Assembly: GCA_002309345.1 (NCBI GenBank)
Contig: DBWZ01000091.1
Location: 3,183 to 67,182 of the forward strand
From: Pseudobutyrivibrio sp. UBA1225
Lineage (GTDB): Bacteria; Bacillota; Clostridia; Lachnospirales; Lachnospiraceae
Length of the DNA stretch: 64,000 nucleotides
Direction of reading: 5' to 3'
Positions 17,160-26,188 of this stretch are shown here, piece by piece. The translations under genes were made by a program, and so were the position numbers. The notes under the pieces were generated by a model. That model worked only from the letters and a program-made list of their open reading frames with translations, was not told the DNA's origin and made no database searches. Positions within the stretch are counted from its first letter, which is position 1. Each line of letters opens with the position of its first letter.

Positions 17160-19211
17160 ATGACTTTTAGTTTAGGCATTACTTTAACATTCTTTATATA
17201 CGTGGCATTCTGGATTCAGCTTCCGGGAATGTTTCTTTGCGATCTTTTGATTCCTCACAGATTAAAGGTATCAACAAGGCTTTTGGCATCTTACGGTCTT
17301 GGAGCAGCAGCTGTTGGGTTCTTCTTTTATCTTCAGTGCTTGTTCCAGGTTTCTAACGTAATTACGGTAATGGGGCCACTATTGTCTGTGATGTATATAG
17401 TGACTCATATCAAAAAAGGACGCCCATCAATATTTAACGAGGATGAAAAGTTTAGCCGTTCATTTTTGATTATGTTTTTCATCATTTATATAGCGTCTAT
17501 GCTGTCATTCCAGTTCAAATACTGGGGAGTGCTGTCTGGGGAAACAACTCAGGTTTATCACGATTTCCTTTTCCATACGGGCAACATCACCACCTTGAGT
17601 CGCACTCTATTTGGATATGATATCCGCGTTGCGGAAGTCAAATTCTTCTATCATTATTTCTACGAATTAACCTTTGCTTTATGTAAGCATATTTTTAAGA
17701 TGGATGCTTTTAGACTGTACCTAAATGGTAACGCATTAGTATGTGCGTGGCCTTTGTCCTTGGCGCTTACTATAATTGGTCAGCGCATCAAGAATTCCAC
17801 CGAGTCGACCAAGTTTCAGCGCTTGTTCTATTGTGGAGGATTATTTGTTTCCTGCATTTGTCTGTTACCTTTGAACGTAGTAGGTGGCAGATTCCCAATC
17901 TCTTGGCTAGACAATCATCTGTTTTCAAACGGCAATGCCATGGGACTTGCCCTGTCTATGACAGTTCTAACCATAGATATTTTGGTAGAGGGATGGTACG
18001 AGGAATTCTCTTTGCGCAGATTGTTTGTACTTTTCTTGCTTATCATGGGAGTTACAGGCTACAAGGGTACTGCAGGTGCTACAGTCATGGTTATCGCAAT
18101 TGCGGTATCTGTAATTGAAACATTCATTATCAAAAAGTTTAGCCTTGCCAGATTGGCATATGTTGTTACTATTACGATAGGATTCTTATACACCAATATC
18201 GCTATCAACACTGGACCAAGCTCGCCTGGTGCCAACAACAGAAGAGTAGATTTTACTACAGCTGGAACCTTGGGCAGCAATCGTATCGGTCAGATTTTTA
18301 GCAAGTTTGGATTCGATTATACGAATACCGTATGGGCGGTAATTGGAGTTATCCTTAGTTCTATCGTTATCATCGGTCCATGCATCCTTCCATTTGTGGG
18401 ATTTGCAGTTAGCCGTTTCAAGAAGCTAATCAAGGAAAAGGAAATCGGAGATATTTTTGATTGGTTTGTAATCGGTTCGGTTTTAATTGGCTTGGGCGGA
18501 TTCTGTCTCTTTGCTGTGCCAGGATTTTCTCAGGTGTACTTTGTCATTGCCAATGCAGCCTTTATTTTCTATGGCTCCATGAAATATTGTGTCGAGAACA
18601 AAGAAAAATGGGTGACAAAGCTTACCTATGGATTCTTTGCACTAGGAACGCTTTTCCTTGTAGTGGATTTGGGTCATTACTGTTATGATGATATCAAATC
18701 AAACCAGGATTACGCAGGCAAAATAGAGGATGTTCAATATTTGGTTTCCAGGGAAAACATAGAAAAGGGCTACACAGAATCCTTAGTTTCCAAAGAGACA
18801 ATCCAAGCTTATCAGTGGCTGCGTGACAATACCGACGAGTCATCGAGGATAGCAGTCGACAGATTTTCCGAGGGCTTGGACAAAACATCTGGCGGCAAAG
18901 ATAAAAGGCAGATCTACTTCTATGCTAGCGCTTTTTCTGAGCGTCAGTGCTTTATAGAAGGTTATGATTATTCAGATATAACAGAAGAGCAGATACAGGC
19001 TAAGCTCAGAACCAATGAAAAGTTCTTCAGCTCTGACCCTAATACTGCCAACAGCGCTCTTTCGCTGAATGGCATTAACTATCTAGTGGTTACCCAAATC
19101 GGTCATCCGGATTTTGTGAACACTAATCCTCAGCTGGAAAAGGTTTTTGAGAACAAAGATGTATCGATTTACAAGTTTAAAGCAAATGCTTCTGCGAAAG
19201 TGATTGAATAA
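17160..19211 (+). CDS. Polytopic membrane protein, GT-C-like
   Basis: A 683-residue protein with about 12 predicted membrane helices in residues 1-510 and a soluble C-terminal domain (about 530-683). The C-terminal part has the pattern QWLRDNT, then AFSERQCFIEGYDYS, which is typical of large GT-C type or O-antigen-polymerase-like membrane proteins. These transfer sugars from lipid carriers outside the membrane. I infer a glycosyltransferase or modifying role in the adjacent polysaccharide locus; donor and acceptor are unknown. It is followed 17 bases later by the FkbH-like gene, so the two are probably one operon. Confidence 0.7.
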   Translation: MTFSLGITLTFFIYVAFWIQLPGMFLCDLLIPHRLKVSTRLLASYGLGAAAVGFFFYLQCLFQVSNVITVMGPLLSVMYIVTHIKKGRPSIFNEDEKFSRSFLIMFFIIYIASMLSFQFKYWGVLSGETTQVYHDFLFHTGNITTLSRTLFGYDIRVAEVKFFYHYFYELTFALCKHIFKMDAFRLYLNGNALVCAWPLSLALTIIGQRIKNSTESTKFQRLFYCGGLFVSCICLLPLNVVGGRFPISWLDNHLFSNGNAMGLALSMTVLTIDILVEGWYEEFSLRRLFVLFLLIMGVTGYKGTAGATVMVIAIAVSVIETFIIKKFSLARLAYVVTITIGFLYTNIAINTGPSSPGANNRRVDFTTAGTLGSNRIGQIFSKFGFDYTNTVWAVIGVILSSIVIIGPCILPFVGFAVSRFKKLIKEKEIGDIFDWFVIGSVLIGLGGFCLFAVPGFSQVYFVIANAAFIFYGSMKYCVENKEKWVTKLTYGFFALGTLFLVVDLGHYCYDDIKSNQDYAGKIEDVQYLVSRENIEKGYTESLVSKETIQAYQWLRDNTDESSRIAVDRFSEGLDKTSGGKDKRQIYFYASAFSERQCFIEGYDYSDITEEQIQAKLRTNEKFFSSDPNTANSALSLNGINYLVVTQIGHPDFVNTNPQLEKVFENKDVSIYKFKANASAKVIE

Positions 19212-19228
19212 GAAATGAGAGGATAAGG

Positions 19229-21001
19229 ATGAAGGAACTAGAATATCCCTTTGACGCAGATTATCTGCTATCCAAGAAAAAGAAAATAAAAAAGGAACTC
19301 CTTGCATCAGATGCCAAATTTATCGACAAAAAGATTGCAATCTTGGGGGGCAGCACAACAGCCAACATCATGCTTATGATGGAGCTATTTCTGCTAAACA
19401 ATGGTATTCGACCTACATTCTACGAGAGCGAATACAACAAGTACTACGAGGATGCAGTCTTTCCAAATCCTGAATTAGAGGAGTTTGCTCCAGACATCAT
19501 CTACGTCTGTACAAGCAATCGCAACATCACCACCTATCCGGATTTATCCATGGACAAGGCGGTGGTAGAGGAGCTTTTGACAAATCAGTATCTCAAGTTT
19601 GAGAGTATTTGGAAGACTTTGGCGGATAAATACAACTGCCCAATCATTCAAAACAACTTCGAGATGCCGTTATACAGATTGATGGGCAACCGAGATGCAT
19701 ATGATTTCCATGGACATATGAATTTCATCAGTCGCCTCAATCAAAAGCTATATGACTATGCAGAGTCGGCAGACAATTTTTACATCTGCGACCTTAACTA
19801 TATTTCCGCTGATTATGGATTAAAGGAATGGTCTGATCCATTCTATTGGTATATGTACAAGTACGCTATGTCTGTTTCGGCGATTCCGTATCTGTCATTC
19901 AACGTGGCAAACATCATCAAGTCCTTGCTTGGCAAGAACAAAAAGGGATTTGTCCTTGATCTAGATAACACTCTCTGGGGAGGTGTGATTGGTGACGACG
20001 GTGTGGATGGCATCGAGCTTGGACCAGAGGAGTCTGAGGGACAGGCATACACCGAGTTTCAGCAATACCTCAAGGCTCATCAGCAGCTAGGTGTGATTTT
20101 GAATATAGATTCTAAGAATGATAGAGAAAATGCCATCGCAGGTATCAATCATCCTGACAGCGAGTTCAAAGAATCAGATTTTATATCGATAAAGGCAAAC
20201 TGGGATCCGAAGGACAAAAACTTTGCTGATATTGCAGCAGAGCTTAACCTGCTTCCAGAAAGCCTGGTCTTTGTAGATGACAATCCGGCGGAGCGTCACA
20301 TAGTTACGGAGCAGCTTAAAGGAGTATCAGCGCCAGAGGTAGACAATGTGGTTCACTACATTCAGACTATTGATAGGTCTGGCTTTTTCGAGACAACCAA
20401 CATCTCCGACGACGACCTAAAGCGCAACGAGATGTATAAGGAGAATGCCAAGAGAACTCAGCTTCAAAGTAGCTTTGCGGATTACGGTCAGTATCTTGAT
20501 TCTCTTGAGATGACTGCCGAGATTGATAGTTTTGCACCTGTTTATATGGCGCGTATCGCACAGCTCACCAACAAATCAAATCAGTTCAATCTCACAACAA
20601 AGCGCTTCACCCAAACCGAGATAGAAGAGACTGCAGCAAACGACGCTTATATCACGTTATACGGCAAGCTCATGGACAAGTTTGGGGATAACGGTGTTGT
20701 CAGCATCGTTATTGGTCACGTGGATGGAGCGGCTTGCGACATAGATTTATGGCTTATGAGCTGTCGTGTTTTGAAACGAGATATGGAATATGCTATGATG
20801 GACGAGCTTGTTAAGCGCTGTCAGGCACGTGGGGTAAAGACTCTTCGCGGTCACTACCTGCCAACAGCCAAAAACAAGATGGTTAAAAACTTCTACGCCG
20901 ACATGGGATTCAATCTAGTCTATGAAACCGAAGATGGTTCATCTGATTGGGAGCTTTCCCTTGTAGAATATGAGAATAAAAATAAGCATATCAAAGTTTG
21001 A
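19229..21001 (+). CDS. FkbH-like HAD-IIIC / GNAT-type protein
   Basis: A 590-residue cytoplasmic protein. Residues about 1-230 resemble the N-terminal hydrolase-like part of FkbH-type proteins. The HAD-IIIC domain starts at DLDNTLWGG (catalytic D244 and D246) and includes FVDDNPAER. The last 150 residues are acetyltransferase-like (HYLPTAKNKMVKNFY). In polyketide pathways FkbH proteins load glyceryl units onto carrier proteins. Here it sits in a polysaccharide locus without an evident carrier protein, so its acceptor is unclear. AGAGGATAAGG lies before the ATG. Confidence 0.85.
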   Translation: MKELEYPFDADYLLSKKKKIKKELLASDAKFIDKKIAILGGSTTANIMLMMELFLLNNGIRPTFYESEYNKYYEDAVFPNPELEEFAPDIIYVCTSNRNITTYPDLSMDKAVVEELLTNQYLKFESIWKTLADKYNCPIIQNNFEMPLYRLMGNRDAYDFHGHMNFISRLNQKLYDYAESADNFYICDLNYISADYGLKEWSDPFYWYMYKYAMSVSAIPYLSFNVANIIKSLLGKNKKGFVLDLDNTLWGGVIGDDGVDGIELGPEESEGQAYTEFQQYLKAHQQLGVILNIDSKNDRENAIAGINHPDSEFKESDFISIKANWDPKDKNFADIAAELNLLPESLVFVDDNPAERHIVTEQLKGVSAPEVDNVVHYIQTIDRSGFFETTNISDDDLKRNEMYKENAKRTQLQSSFADYGQYLDSLEMTAEIDSFAPVYMARIAQLTNKSNQFNLTTKRFTQTEIEETAANDAYITLYGKLMDKFGDNGVVSIVIGHVDGAACDIDLWLMSCRVLKRDMEYAMMDELVKRCQARGVKTLRGHYLPTAKNKMVKNFYADMGFNLVYETEDGSSDWELSLVEYENKNKHIKV

Positions 21002-21089
21002 ATGGAACAGTTGCTACAAGAGATTTGAATCTGTGTTAAGCATTTGATTGTTGATTATTTAAAGTAGTATTAATGCGATAACAAATATT

Positions 21090-21911
21090 ATGATTAGAGA
21101 CATTATTAAAAACAGAAAGTTAATAGCGAAATTAGCCAAGAATGACTTCAAGCAAAAGTTTGCTGGCTCTACCCTGGGTATTATTTGGGGTTTTGTTCAA
21201 CCAGTGATTACCGTGCTTGTGTATTGGATAGTTTTTGAAAAAGCCTTAAAACAAGAGGGGGTAGTGGTTGGTGAAACCAATTTTCCATATGTACTTTTGC
21301 TTTCCACAGGTATCATCCCTTGGTTTTATTTCGCAGAGGTGCTTTCTTCAGGAACAATAGTATTGCAAGAGTACAACTATCTTGTCAAAAAGGTAGTGTT
21401 TCCAATCAACGTGTTACCAGTAGTAAAGGCAGTTTCATCACTGTTTGTGCACGTGTTTTTCGTGCTATTTACAGTGCTGCTGACATTGGCCCTAGGCTGT
21501 GGGATTTCCCCATATGTTTTGCAGCTCATATATTATTCCTTTGCGATGATGATATTTGTCATAGCCTTAATCTATCTGACAAGTGCCTTATGTGTATTTT
21601 TCAGGGACATGGCGCAGCTTATAAATATCTTTCTGCAGGTTGCAATATGGGCAACGCCTATTATGTGGAAGTTTGATCTTGTGTTAAAGGAGATTGAGCT
21701 AGGTCACATATCTCCTGTAATTGCATACATTCTAAAGCTTAATCCAATGTACTACATCACCAGCGGATATCGTGATAGCTTTATTTACAAGGTGGGATTC
21801 TGGTCACATCCATTGCTCACAGGATATTTTTGGATTGTTACAATCATTATGTTTGCTCTTGGCACTCACGTGTTCAAAAAGCTCCAGCCTCAGTTTGCAG
21901 ATGTTATATAG
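21090..21911 (+). CDS. wzm: ABC-2 permease for polysaccharide export (Wzm/TagG-like)
   Basis: A 273-residue protein with six predicted membrane helices and the family pattern NDFKQKFAGSTLGIIWGFVQP near the N-terminus and LNPMYYI near the end. It forms the membrane channel that exports undecaprenyl-linked polysaccharide. The matching ATPase with a carbohydrate-binding tail lies at 24824-26119. The two would normally be adjacent but are separated by 2.9 kb holding a phosphodiesterase, an antitoxin and a cassette-family gene. Confidence 0.88.
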   Translation: MIRDIIKNRKLIAKLAKNDFKQKFAGSTLGIIWGFVQPVITVLVYWIVFEKALKQEGVVVGETNFPYVLLLSTGIIPWFYFAEVLSSGTIVLQEYNYLVKKVVFPINVLPVVKAVSSLFVHVFFVLFTVLLTLALGCGISPYVLQLIYYSFAMMIFVIALIYLTSALCVFFRDMAQLINIFLQVAIWATPIMWKFDLVLKEIELGHISPVIAYILKLNPMYYITSGYRDSFIYKVGFWSHPLLTGYFWIVTIIMFALGTHVFKKLQPQFADVI

Positions 21912-22058
21912 CTGAGTGTGACTTCTTATAGGATAAACAATAATAATTTGATTGGTTAAATTTTAATATGCTGTTTGGCATAGTCGGTAGAAATCTCTAA
22001 GTTTGCGAGGTTTTGACACTGATATTAAAGCATGTTGAATAAATAAAATAATTAACAA

Positions 22059-22088
22059 AAATCGCCTTGTTATTTAGGGCGATTTTTT
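22059..22088 (+). terminator. Hairpin terminator
   Basis: AAATCGCC (22059-22066) pairs with GGCGATTT (22078-22085), followed by a T-run. It would stop transcription from wzm before the phosphodiesterase gene. Confidence 0.85.
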
Positions 22089-22153
22089 TCGCCTCAGTTC
22101 ACTTTCTCGTAACAAGTCAAATGTTATAATAGAATCAGCTAGAGAGAGGGGGC

Positions 22154-22984
22154 TTGCATATGAGGGGATTTTTATTTTCTAAAGTCAAGAGAACTGTAGC
22201 TGTCAGCATAGTTACCTTGCTTTGTTCTGTGATTTTTTTCAATCATATCATTTATGTACCAGCCAATGCCGATGAGGATATTGTGGTTCAGATAGTGGCT
22301 CACAGGGGATACTCTGGAGCCTATCCTGAGAATACCCTTAGTGCATTTGCAGGAGCATATGCATGCGGAGCAAAGACAGTAGAGTTCGACGTTCGCAAAA
22401 CCAAAGATGGTGAACTAGTTATTTATCATGATGAGACTTTAGAAAAAGTTAATGGGGATGAAGAATACGGAATCTCAGATTATACCTATGACGAACTGCT
22501 TCAGTTAGATGCAGGTGCATGGTATGATATTGATTTTGTGAGTGAGAGAATTCCTACATTAGATCAAACACTTAGCTTACTTCAATCCACCAACATGCGT
22601 ATATTCTGCGAGTTAAAGGATATCGGAGACGATCCAGAGTTTTCAGCTCAGGTATACGAAAAATGTGCTCAGTACGGAGTCTTGGACAGAGTTGTTTTCC
22701 TATCATTCAATTACGATTACTTAACTGCCATTAAAGCAATCAATCCTAGTCAAGCAATTATGTTTTTGGCGTCCTTTGGTAAATCAACTTTACCTGTCAA
22801 ATATCCGGCTGAATATTACGGAGTCAACATGAAGACTCTCACGCCAAAGACCGTTCGTGCAATCCACGAGGCGGGAGGCAAGGTTTATACATACGCACCA
22901 GAAAGCAAGGGGCAGATGTTATCCCTTCAGCGCTTGGGTGTGGATGGTGTAATAACCGATTACGCTGATGTAGGGGCGTTATAA
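22154..22984 (+). CDS. Membrane-anchored or secreted glycerophosphodiester phosphodiesterase
   Basis: A 276-residue protein with an N-terminal signal/anchor helix (about residues 12-36) and a GDPD domain. AHRGYSGAYPENT (catalytic H50, R51), EFDVRKTKDG and IYHDETL are intact. The enzyme hydrolyses glycerophosphodiesters to glycerol-3-phosphate and an alcohol, here outside the membrane. It could act on lipid head groups or on glycerophosphate-containing wall polymers. GAGAGAGGGGG lies before the start. A TGTTATAAT extended -10 lies at 22122-22130. Confidence 0.9.
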   Translation: MHMRGFLFSKVKRTVAVSIVTLLCSVIFFNHIIYVPANADEDIVVQIVAHRGYSGAYPENTLSAFAGAYACGAKTVEFDVRKTKDGELVIYHDETLEKVNGDEEYGISDYTYDELLQLDAGAWYDIDFVSERIPTLDQTLSLLQSTNMRIFCELKDIGDDPEFSAQVYEKCAQYGVLDRVVFLSFNYDYLTAIKAINPSQAIMFLASFGKSTLPVKYPAEYYGVNMKTLTPKTVRAIHEAGGKVYTYAPESKGQMLSLQRLGVDGVITDYADVGAL

Positions 22985-22993
22985 TAATCCTCC

Positions 22994-23050
22994 GGCTTTA
23001 GGTAATGGGGTTCCTAAAGCCAAGCAAGTGGCACCGAAAGGTGCCACTTG
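22994..23050 (+). terminator. Two consecutive hairpins after the phosphodiesterase gene
   Basis: GGCTTTAGG/CCTAAAGCC (22994-23002 with 23013-23021) is followed by CAAGTGGCACC/GGTGCCACTTG (23025-23035 with 23040-23050). The second has a perfect 11-base-pair stem. No long T-run follows either, so termination is likely but not certain. Confidence 0.7.
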
Positions 23051-23213
23051 TGTTGTGTTAGGGATATTTAGTTTTGCAGTGTTCTAACATTAACTTTCCT
23101 GCCATTCATACTATTCCGCGATTTGATGATAGTGTTATCTTTGAATACGAAAAATTGCAATCGTAATACAATTGCATTATAATTATTATATAAAATAAAA
23201 GGAGGTAACAATA

Positions 23214-23480
23214 ATGGCACTTTCAACAATTACTGCTCGTGTTAGCGATGTAGATAAAAGCAATTTTGATTCTTTTTGCTCATCGGTTGGATTGACTTCA
23301 TCTGCAGCAATAAACATGTTTGTAAAAGCTGTTCTTCGTGAACATAGGATTCCTTTTGAAATCAAGCAGGAGGATCCCTTTTTCAGCGATGAAAATCAAG
23401 CCTATGTATTAAAGTCTGTCAATGAACTTCGTGCTGGCAAAGGAACAGCGCACGAGTTAATTGAGGTCGAGGATGAGTGA
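23214..23480 (+). CDS. RelB/DinJ-family antitoxin
   Basis: An 88-residue protein with the ribbon-helix-helix N-terminus of this family (MALSTITARVSD, then SSAAINMFVKAVLRE). It would dimerise, bind its own operator and neutralise a RelE/YoeB-type mRNA-cleaving toxin through its C-terminus. AGGAGG lies 7 bases before the ATG. The expected toxin gene overlaps its stop codon but is reduced to ten codons, so this antitoxin is an orphan here. Confidence 0.9.
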   Translation: MALSTITARVSDVDKSNFDSFCSSVGLTSSAAINMFVKAVLREHRIPFEIKQEDPFFSDENQAYVLKSVNELRAGKGTAHELIEVEDE

Positions 23481-23505
23481 GAAGATTTGGTCTGATGATG
23501 TGTGA
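23473..23505 (+). pseudogene. Truncated YoeB-type toxin start
   Basis: An ATG overlapping the antitoxin stop opens MSEKIWSDDV and then TGA. YoeB toxins typically begin with a Met, a few residues, then W(S/T)DDAWEDY. The TGA sits where that Trp codon (TGG) would be, and the next codon is GAG (Glu). Similarity then ends, and the terminator of a cassette-family gene begins 23 bases later. The match is short, so the toxin subtype is inference. Confidence 0.65.
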
Positions 23506-23527
23506 GAGATTGTTGGATAAAAAAGAA

Positions 23528-23548
23528 TAGCCCGCCGGGAGCGGGCTA
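23528..23548 (-). terminator. Hairpin terminator of cassette gene 23561-24676
   Basis: TAGCCCGC pairs with GCGGGCTA around CGGGA. On the minus strand it is followed by TTCTTTTTTAT, so it ends the minus-strand cassette gene. Confidence 0.9.
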
Positions 23549-23560
23549 TAAGATTAAATG

Positions 23561-24676
23561 CTATTTTTGTTTAATATGTTGTTGCGTATCGTAATGGCTT
23601 TTTTTATAATCAGGCTGAATGCTAGGTAAATTACTTGTTGATGAATCATTTGGATTCGGATAAGGACCATTAACGTTTGCATAATAATTCTTCAACATTT
23701 CTCGCAATTCTATTTCTTTTGCAGGGGTAAAAGTCGACCATTTTTTTCGCTTTGGTTTTTTCTTAAGGGTTTCAGTATAACTAAGTATGGGCTTAAATTT
23801 CTCTATATCTGCAGTAATTGATTCTTCCAAAACATTTTCTTCTGGTAATTTTGACATTTTCTCTGTTGTTTTATAATTGTTTTTGGCAATCTCAAGGATT
23901 GATTCATAGGTATGATCGTCTACTCTTTTTGTTTTATTTAATTGAGAAACAAGTTTGTTAGCTTTTTTGATTGTATGATTTGCTCTTTTTAATTCTTCTT
24001 CCTGACTAGCGATAATAGGTTCGTGTGTCTGAGTGATAAATATACTATTTTTTTCACCTAAATTTGTTACTGCCGTATCCATTCCTTTTTTTCGTGTCGC
24101 AGTGTCTTGATTAATCATTTTTACGTAGTTGGTATTATTCGTTATACTTTTTCCTATTTTGTTAATGACGCCATCAATGTTTGCGTTAATTTCCTGTATA
24201 CGAACTTTTTTATTATATTTATCAATAAAATGATCATTCTTTTTCTTAATACTGTGAATTTTCTTTAGGATTTTATCTATTTTTTTATTGGTCATGTTAC
24301 TTAAAGGATCGTCAAGTCGACGCAGCAATGTATCAGATGCTTCGTTGATAAATGAAAAGTTTTCAAATATAATTTTTTCTGCTTTTTTGGAAATTGACAA
24401 AAGCTTTTCATATTGTTCTATAACATTTTCTTTTTTTTCTTCACATCTAAAAGCGAATTCTTGTAAATCAGTATTTATTTCGTTCTTTAATTTAACTAGT
24501 TGATCTAAACTATTCAGCGTAAATTCACCAATTGTATCAACAAAGTACGTTGTTGAATTATTATTCGCTAAAGACCTTATATCATTAAGCTTTGTTCCTA
24601 TAATATTCGCTTTTCTTTCATATACATTATTCCATGATGAAATAATGTTATTTGTTTTTTCTAATAGTCTTCCCAT
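23561..24676 (-). CDS. Cassette-family protein 4 (unrecognised family, coiled coil)
   Basis: A 371-residue protein, almost wholly helical with several predicted coiled coils (about residues 1-320). A disordered end contains GPYPNPN (from 337) and finishes HIKQK. I place the start at 24676: the upstream in-frame ATG (24697) precedes AAAAGGAGA, which is the ribosome binding site for the second ATG. No signal peptide or membrane helix is seen. It has the shared promoter element and its own terminator. It sits between a broken toxin gene and the exporter ATPase. Function unknown. Confidence 0.8.
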   Translation of the reverse strand: MGRLLEKTNNIISSWNNVYERKANIIGTKLNDIRSLANNNSTTYFVDTIGEFTLNSLDQLVKLKNEINTDLQEFAFRCEEKKENVIEQYEKLLSISKKAEKIIFENFSFINEASDTLLRRLDDPLSNMTNKKIDKILKKIHSIKKKNDHFIDKYNKKVRIQEINANIDGVINKIGKSITNNTNYVKMINQDTATRKKGMDTAVTNLGEKNSIFITQTHEPIIASQEEELKRANHTIKKANKLVSQLNKTKRVDDHTYESILEIAKNNYKTTEKMSKLPEENVLEESITADIEKFKPILSYTETLKKKPKRKKWSTFTPAKEIELREMLKNYYANVNGPYPNPNDSSTSNLPSIQPDYKKSHYDTQQHIKQK

Positions 24677-24729
24677 AATTTCTAATCTCCTTTTCATTAA
24701 AACATAAAAATTATTCCTGTCCTATTTAC

Positions 24730-24758
24730 TATTCAATAAAATTTTCCATTTTTTTCCA
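24730..24758 (-). promoter_or_regulatory. Shared cassette promoter element
   Basis: On the minus strand TGGAAAAAAA is followed by TTTTATTGAATAG, the TTGAAT starting 22 bases after the TGG. AAAATTTTT lies just upstream. Confidence 0.65.
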
Positions 24759-24823
24759 TTCTCCCGAAAAATTTTGCGCTCAATCCGAAATATGATAAAA
24801 TTAGTGCATATTTTGGAGGCAAT

Positions 24824-26119
24824 ATGAGCGATTACGTTATAGAGGTAAAGAACGTAGACAAGGTCTACAAGCTTTACGAGAGTAACAAGGCTAGGGTGGC
24901 TGATACCTTGCGCCTTACTAGGAAAAAGAATTACAAGGAGCATTACGCTCTTAAAGATATGTCCTTTCAGGTTAAGAAGGGCGAGTGTGTTGGCTTGATT
25001 GGTACCAACGGTTCCGGCAAGTCCACTATTTTAAAGATTATTACTGGCGTTCTTTCCCCTACCAAGGGAGAGATTATTGTAGATGGCAGAATCTCAGCCT
25101 TGCTAGAGCTTGGCGCCGGCTTCAACCAAGAATACACCGGCATGGAAAACATCTACTTAAATGGCACCATGCTTGGCTATTCCAATGAAGAAATAGATGC
25201 AAAGCTAGATGATATCTTATCCTTTGCAGACATAGGTGACTTCGTTTTTCAGCCAGTCAAGACATACTCATCAGGTATGTTCGTCCGCTTGGCATTTGCA
25301 GTTGCAATCAATATCGATCCAGAGATTCTGATTGTAGACGAGGCACTTTCCGTAGGAGATGTGTTCTTCCAGGCCAAATGCTACAAGAAATTCGAAGAAT
25401 TCAAGGCGGCGGGCAAGACAATCCTTTTCGTATCACACGATTTGGGTGCCATCAGCAAATACTGCGACAGGGCAGTTCTTATCAACAAGGGTGACAAGGT
25501 GGGCGAGGGCACACCAAAAGAAATGATAGACATCTACAAAAAGATTTTGGTTGGGCAAGAGCCTGTTATCAACAGCAAGCTTGACAATCTAGATGGCATT
25601 GCAGATGAGGTGGAGGCTGAGGAGCTTGAAGAGGGCATCACTTGGAAGTCAAACTACCAGCTCAACCCAAATCTTAATGAATATGGTGATGGCCGTGCCA
25701 GCATAGTTGACTTTGCCGTTATCGATGACAGTGGCACCTACACCAACGCAATCATGAAAGGTAGCACCTTTACAGTTAAATCCAAGGTGCATTTCAATAC
25801 AGATATCGAAAATCCGATTTTTACACTTACATTCAAGACCTTAAAGGGTATCGATGTAACAGGCACCAACACCATGTACGAAAAATGCGATGTTGGTCTT
25901 TGCAAGGAAGGAAGCGAATACGTTGCGACCTTCACTCAAAGGATGGATATGCAAGGCGGCGAATATTTAATGTCCATTAGCTGTACTGGTTTCGACGGGG
26001 TGGATTTTGTTGCTTATCATCGTCTATACGATGTGATGAATGTCACTGTCGTTAGCACCAAAAACACAGTTGGGTTCTATGATATGAATTCAAAGGTCAA
26101 AGTTGAGCAGGTAAAGTGA
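24824..26119 (+). CDS. wzt: ABC exporter ATPase with carbohydrate-binding tail (Wzt-like)
   Basis: A 431-residue protein. Residues 1-240 are the ATPase domain: Walker A GTNGSGKST (60-68), signature YSSGM (148-152), Walker B ILIVDEAL. Residues about 270-431 form a Wzt-type beta-sandwich domain, which in known systems recognises the finished non-reducing end of the polysaccharide. It pairs with Wzm at 21090-21911. TGGAGGC lies 6 bases before the ATG. The tail suggests export coupled to a chain-end signal, and the next two genes look like chain-end modifying functions. Confidence 0.9.
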   Translation: MSDYVIEVKNVDKVYKLYESNKARVADTLRLTRKKNYKEHYALKDMSFQVKKGECVGLIGTNGSGKSTILKIITGVLSPTKGEIIVDGRISALLELGAGFNQEYTGMENIYLNGTMLGYSNEEIDAKLDDILSFADIGDFVFQPVKTYSSGMFVRLAFAVAINIDPEILIVDEALSVGDVFFQAKCYKKFEEFKAAGKTILFVSHDLGAISKYCDRAVLINKGDKVGEGTPKEMIDIYKKILVGQEPVINSKLDNLDGIADEVEAEELEEGITWKSNYQLNPNLNEYGDGRASIVDFAVIDDSGTYTNAIMKGSTFTVKSKVHFNTDIENPIFTLTFKTLKGIDVTGTNTMYEKCDVGLCKEGSEYVATFTQRMDMQGGEYLMSISCTGFDGVDFVAYHRLYDVMNVTVVSTKNTVGFYDMNSKVKVEQVK

Positions 26120-26188
26120 CAGGCAATAAGTTCGATATAAAGGTTCCTGGTTTAAACCCGGGGTGAGTTTGAAAAGGAGCAGGTTTCT

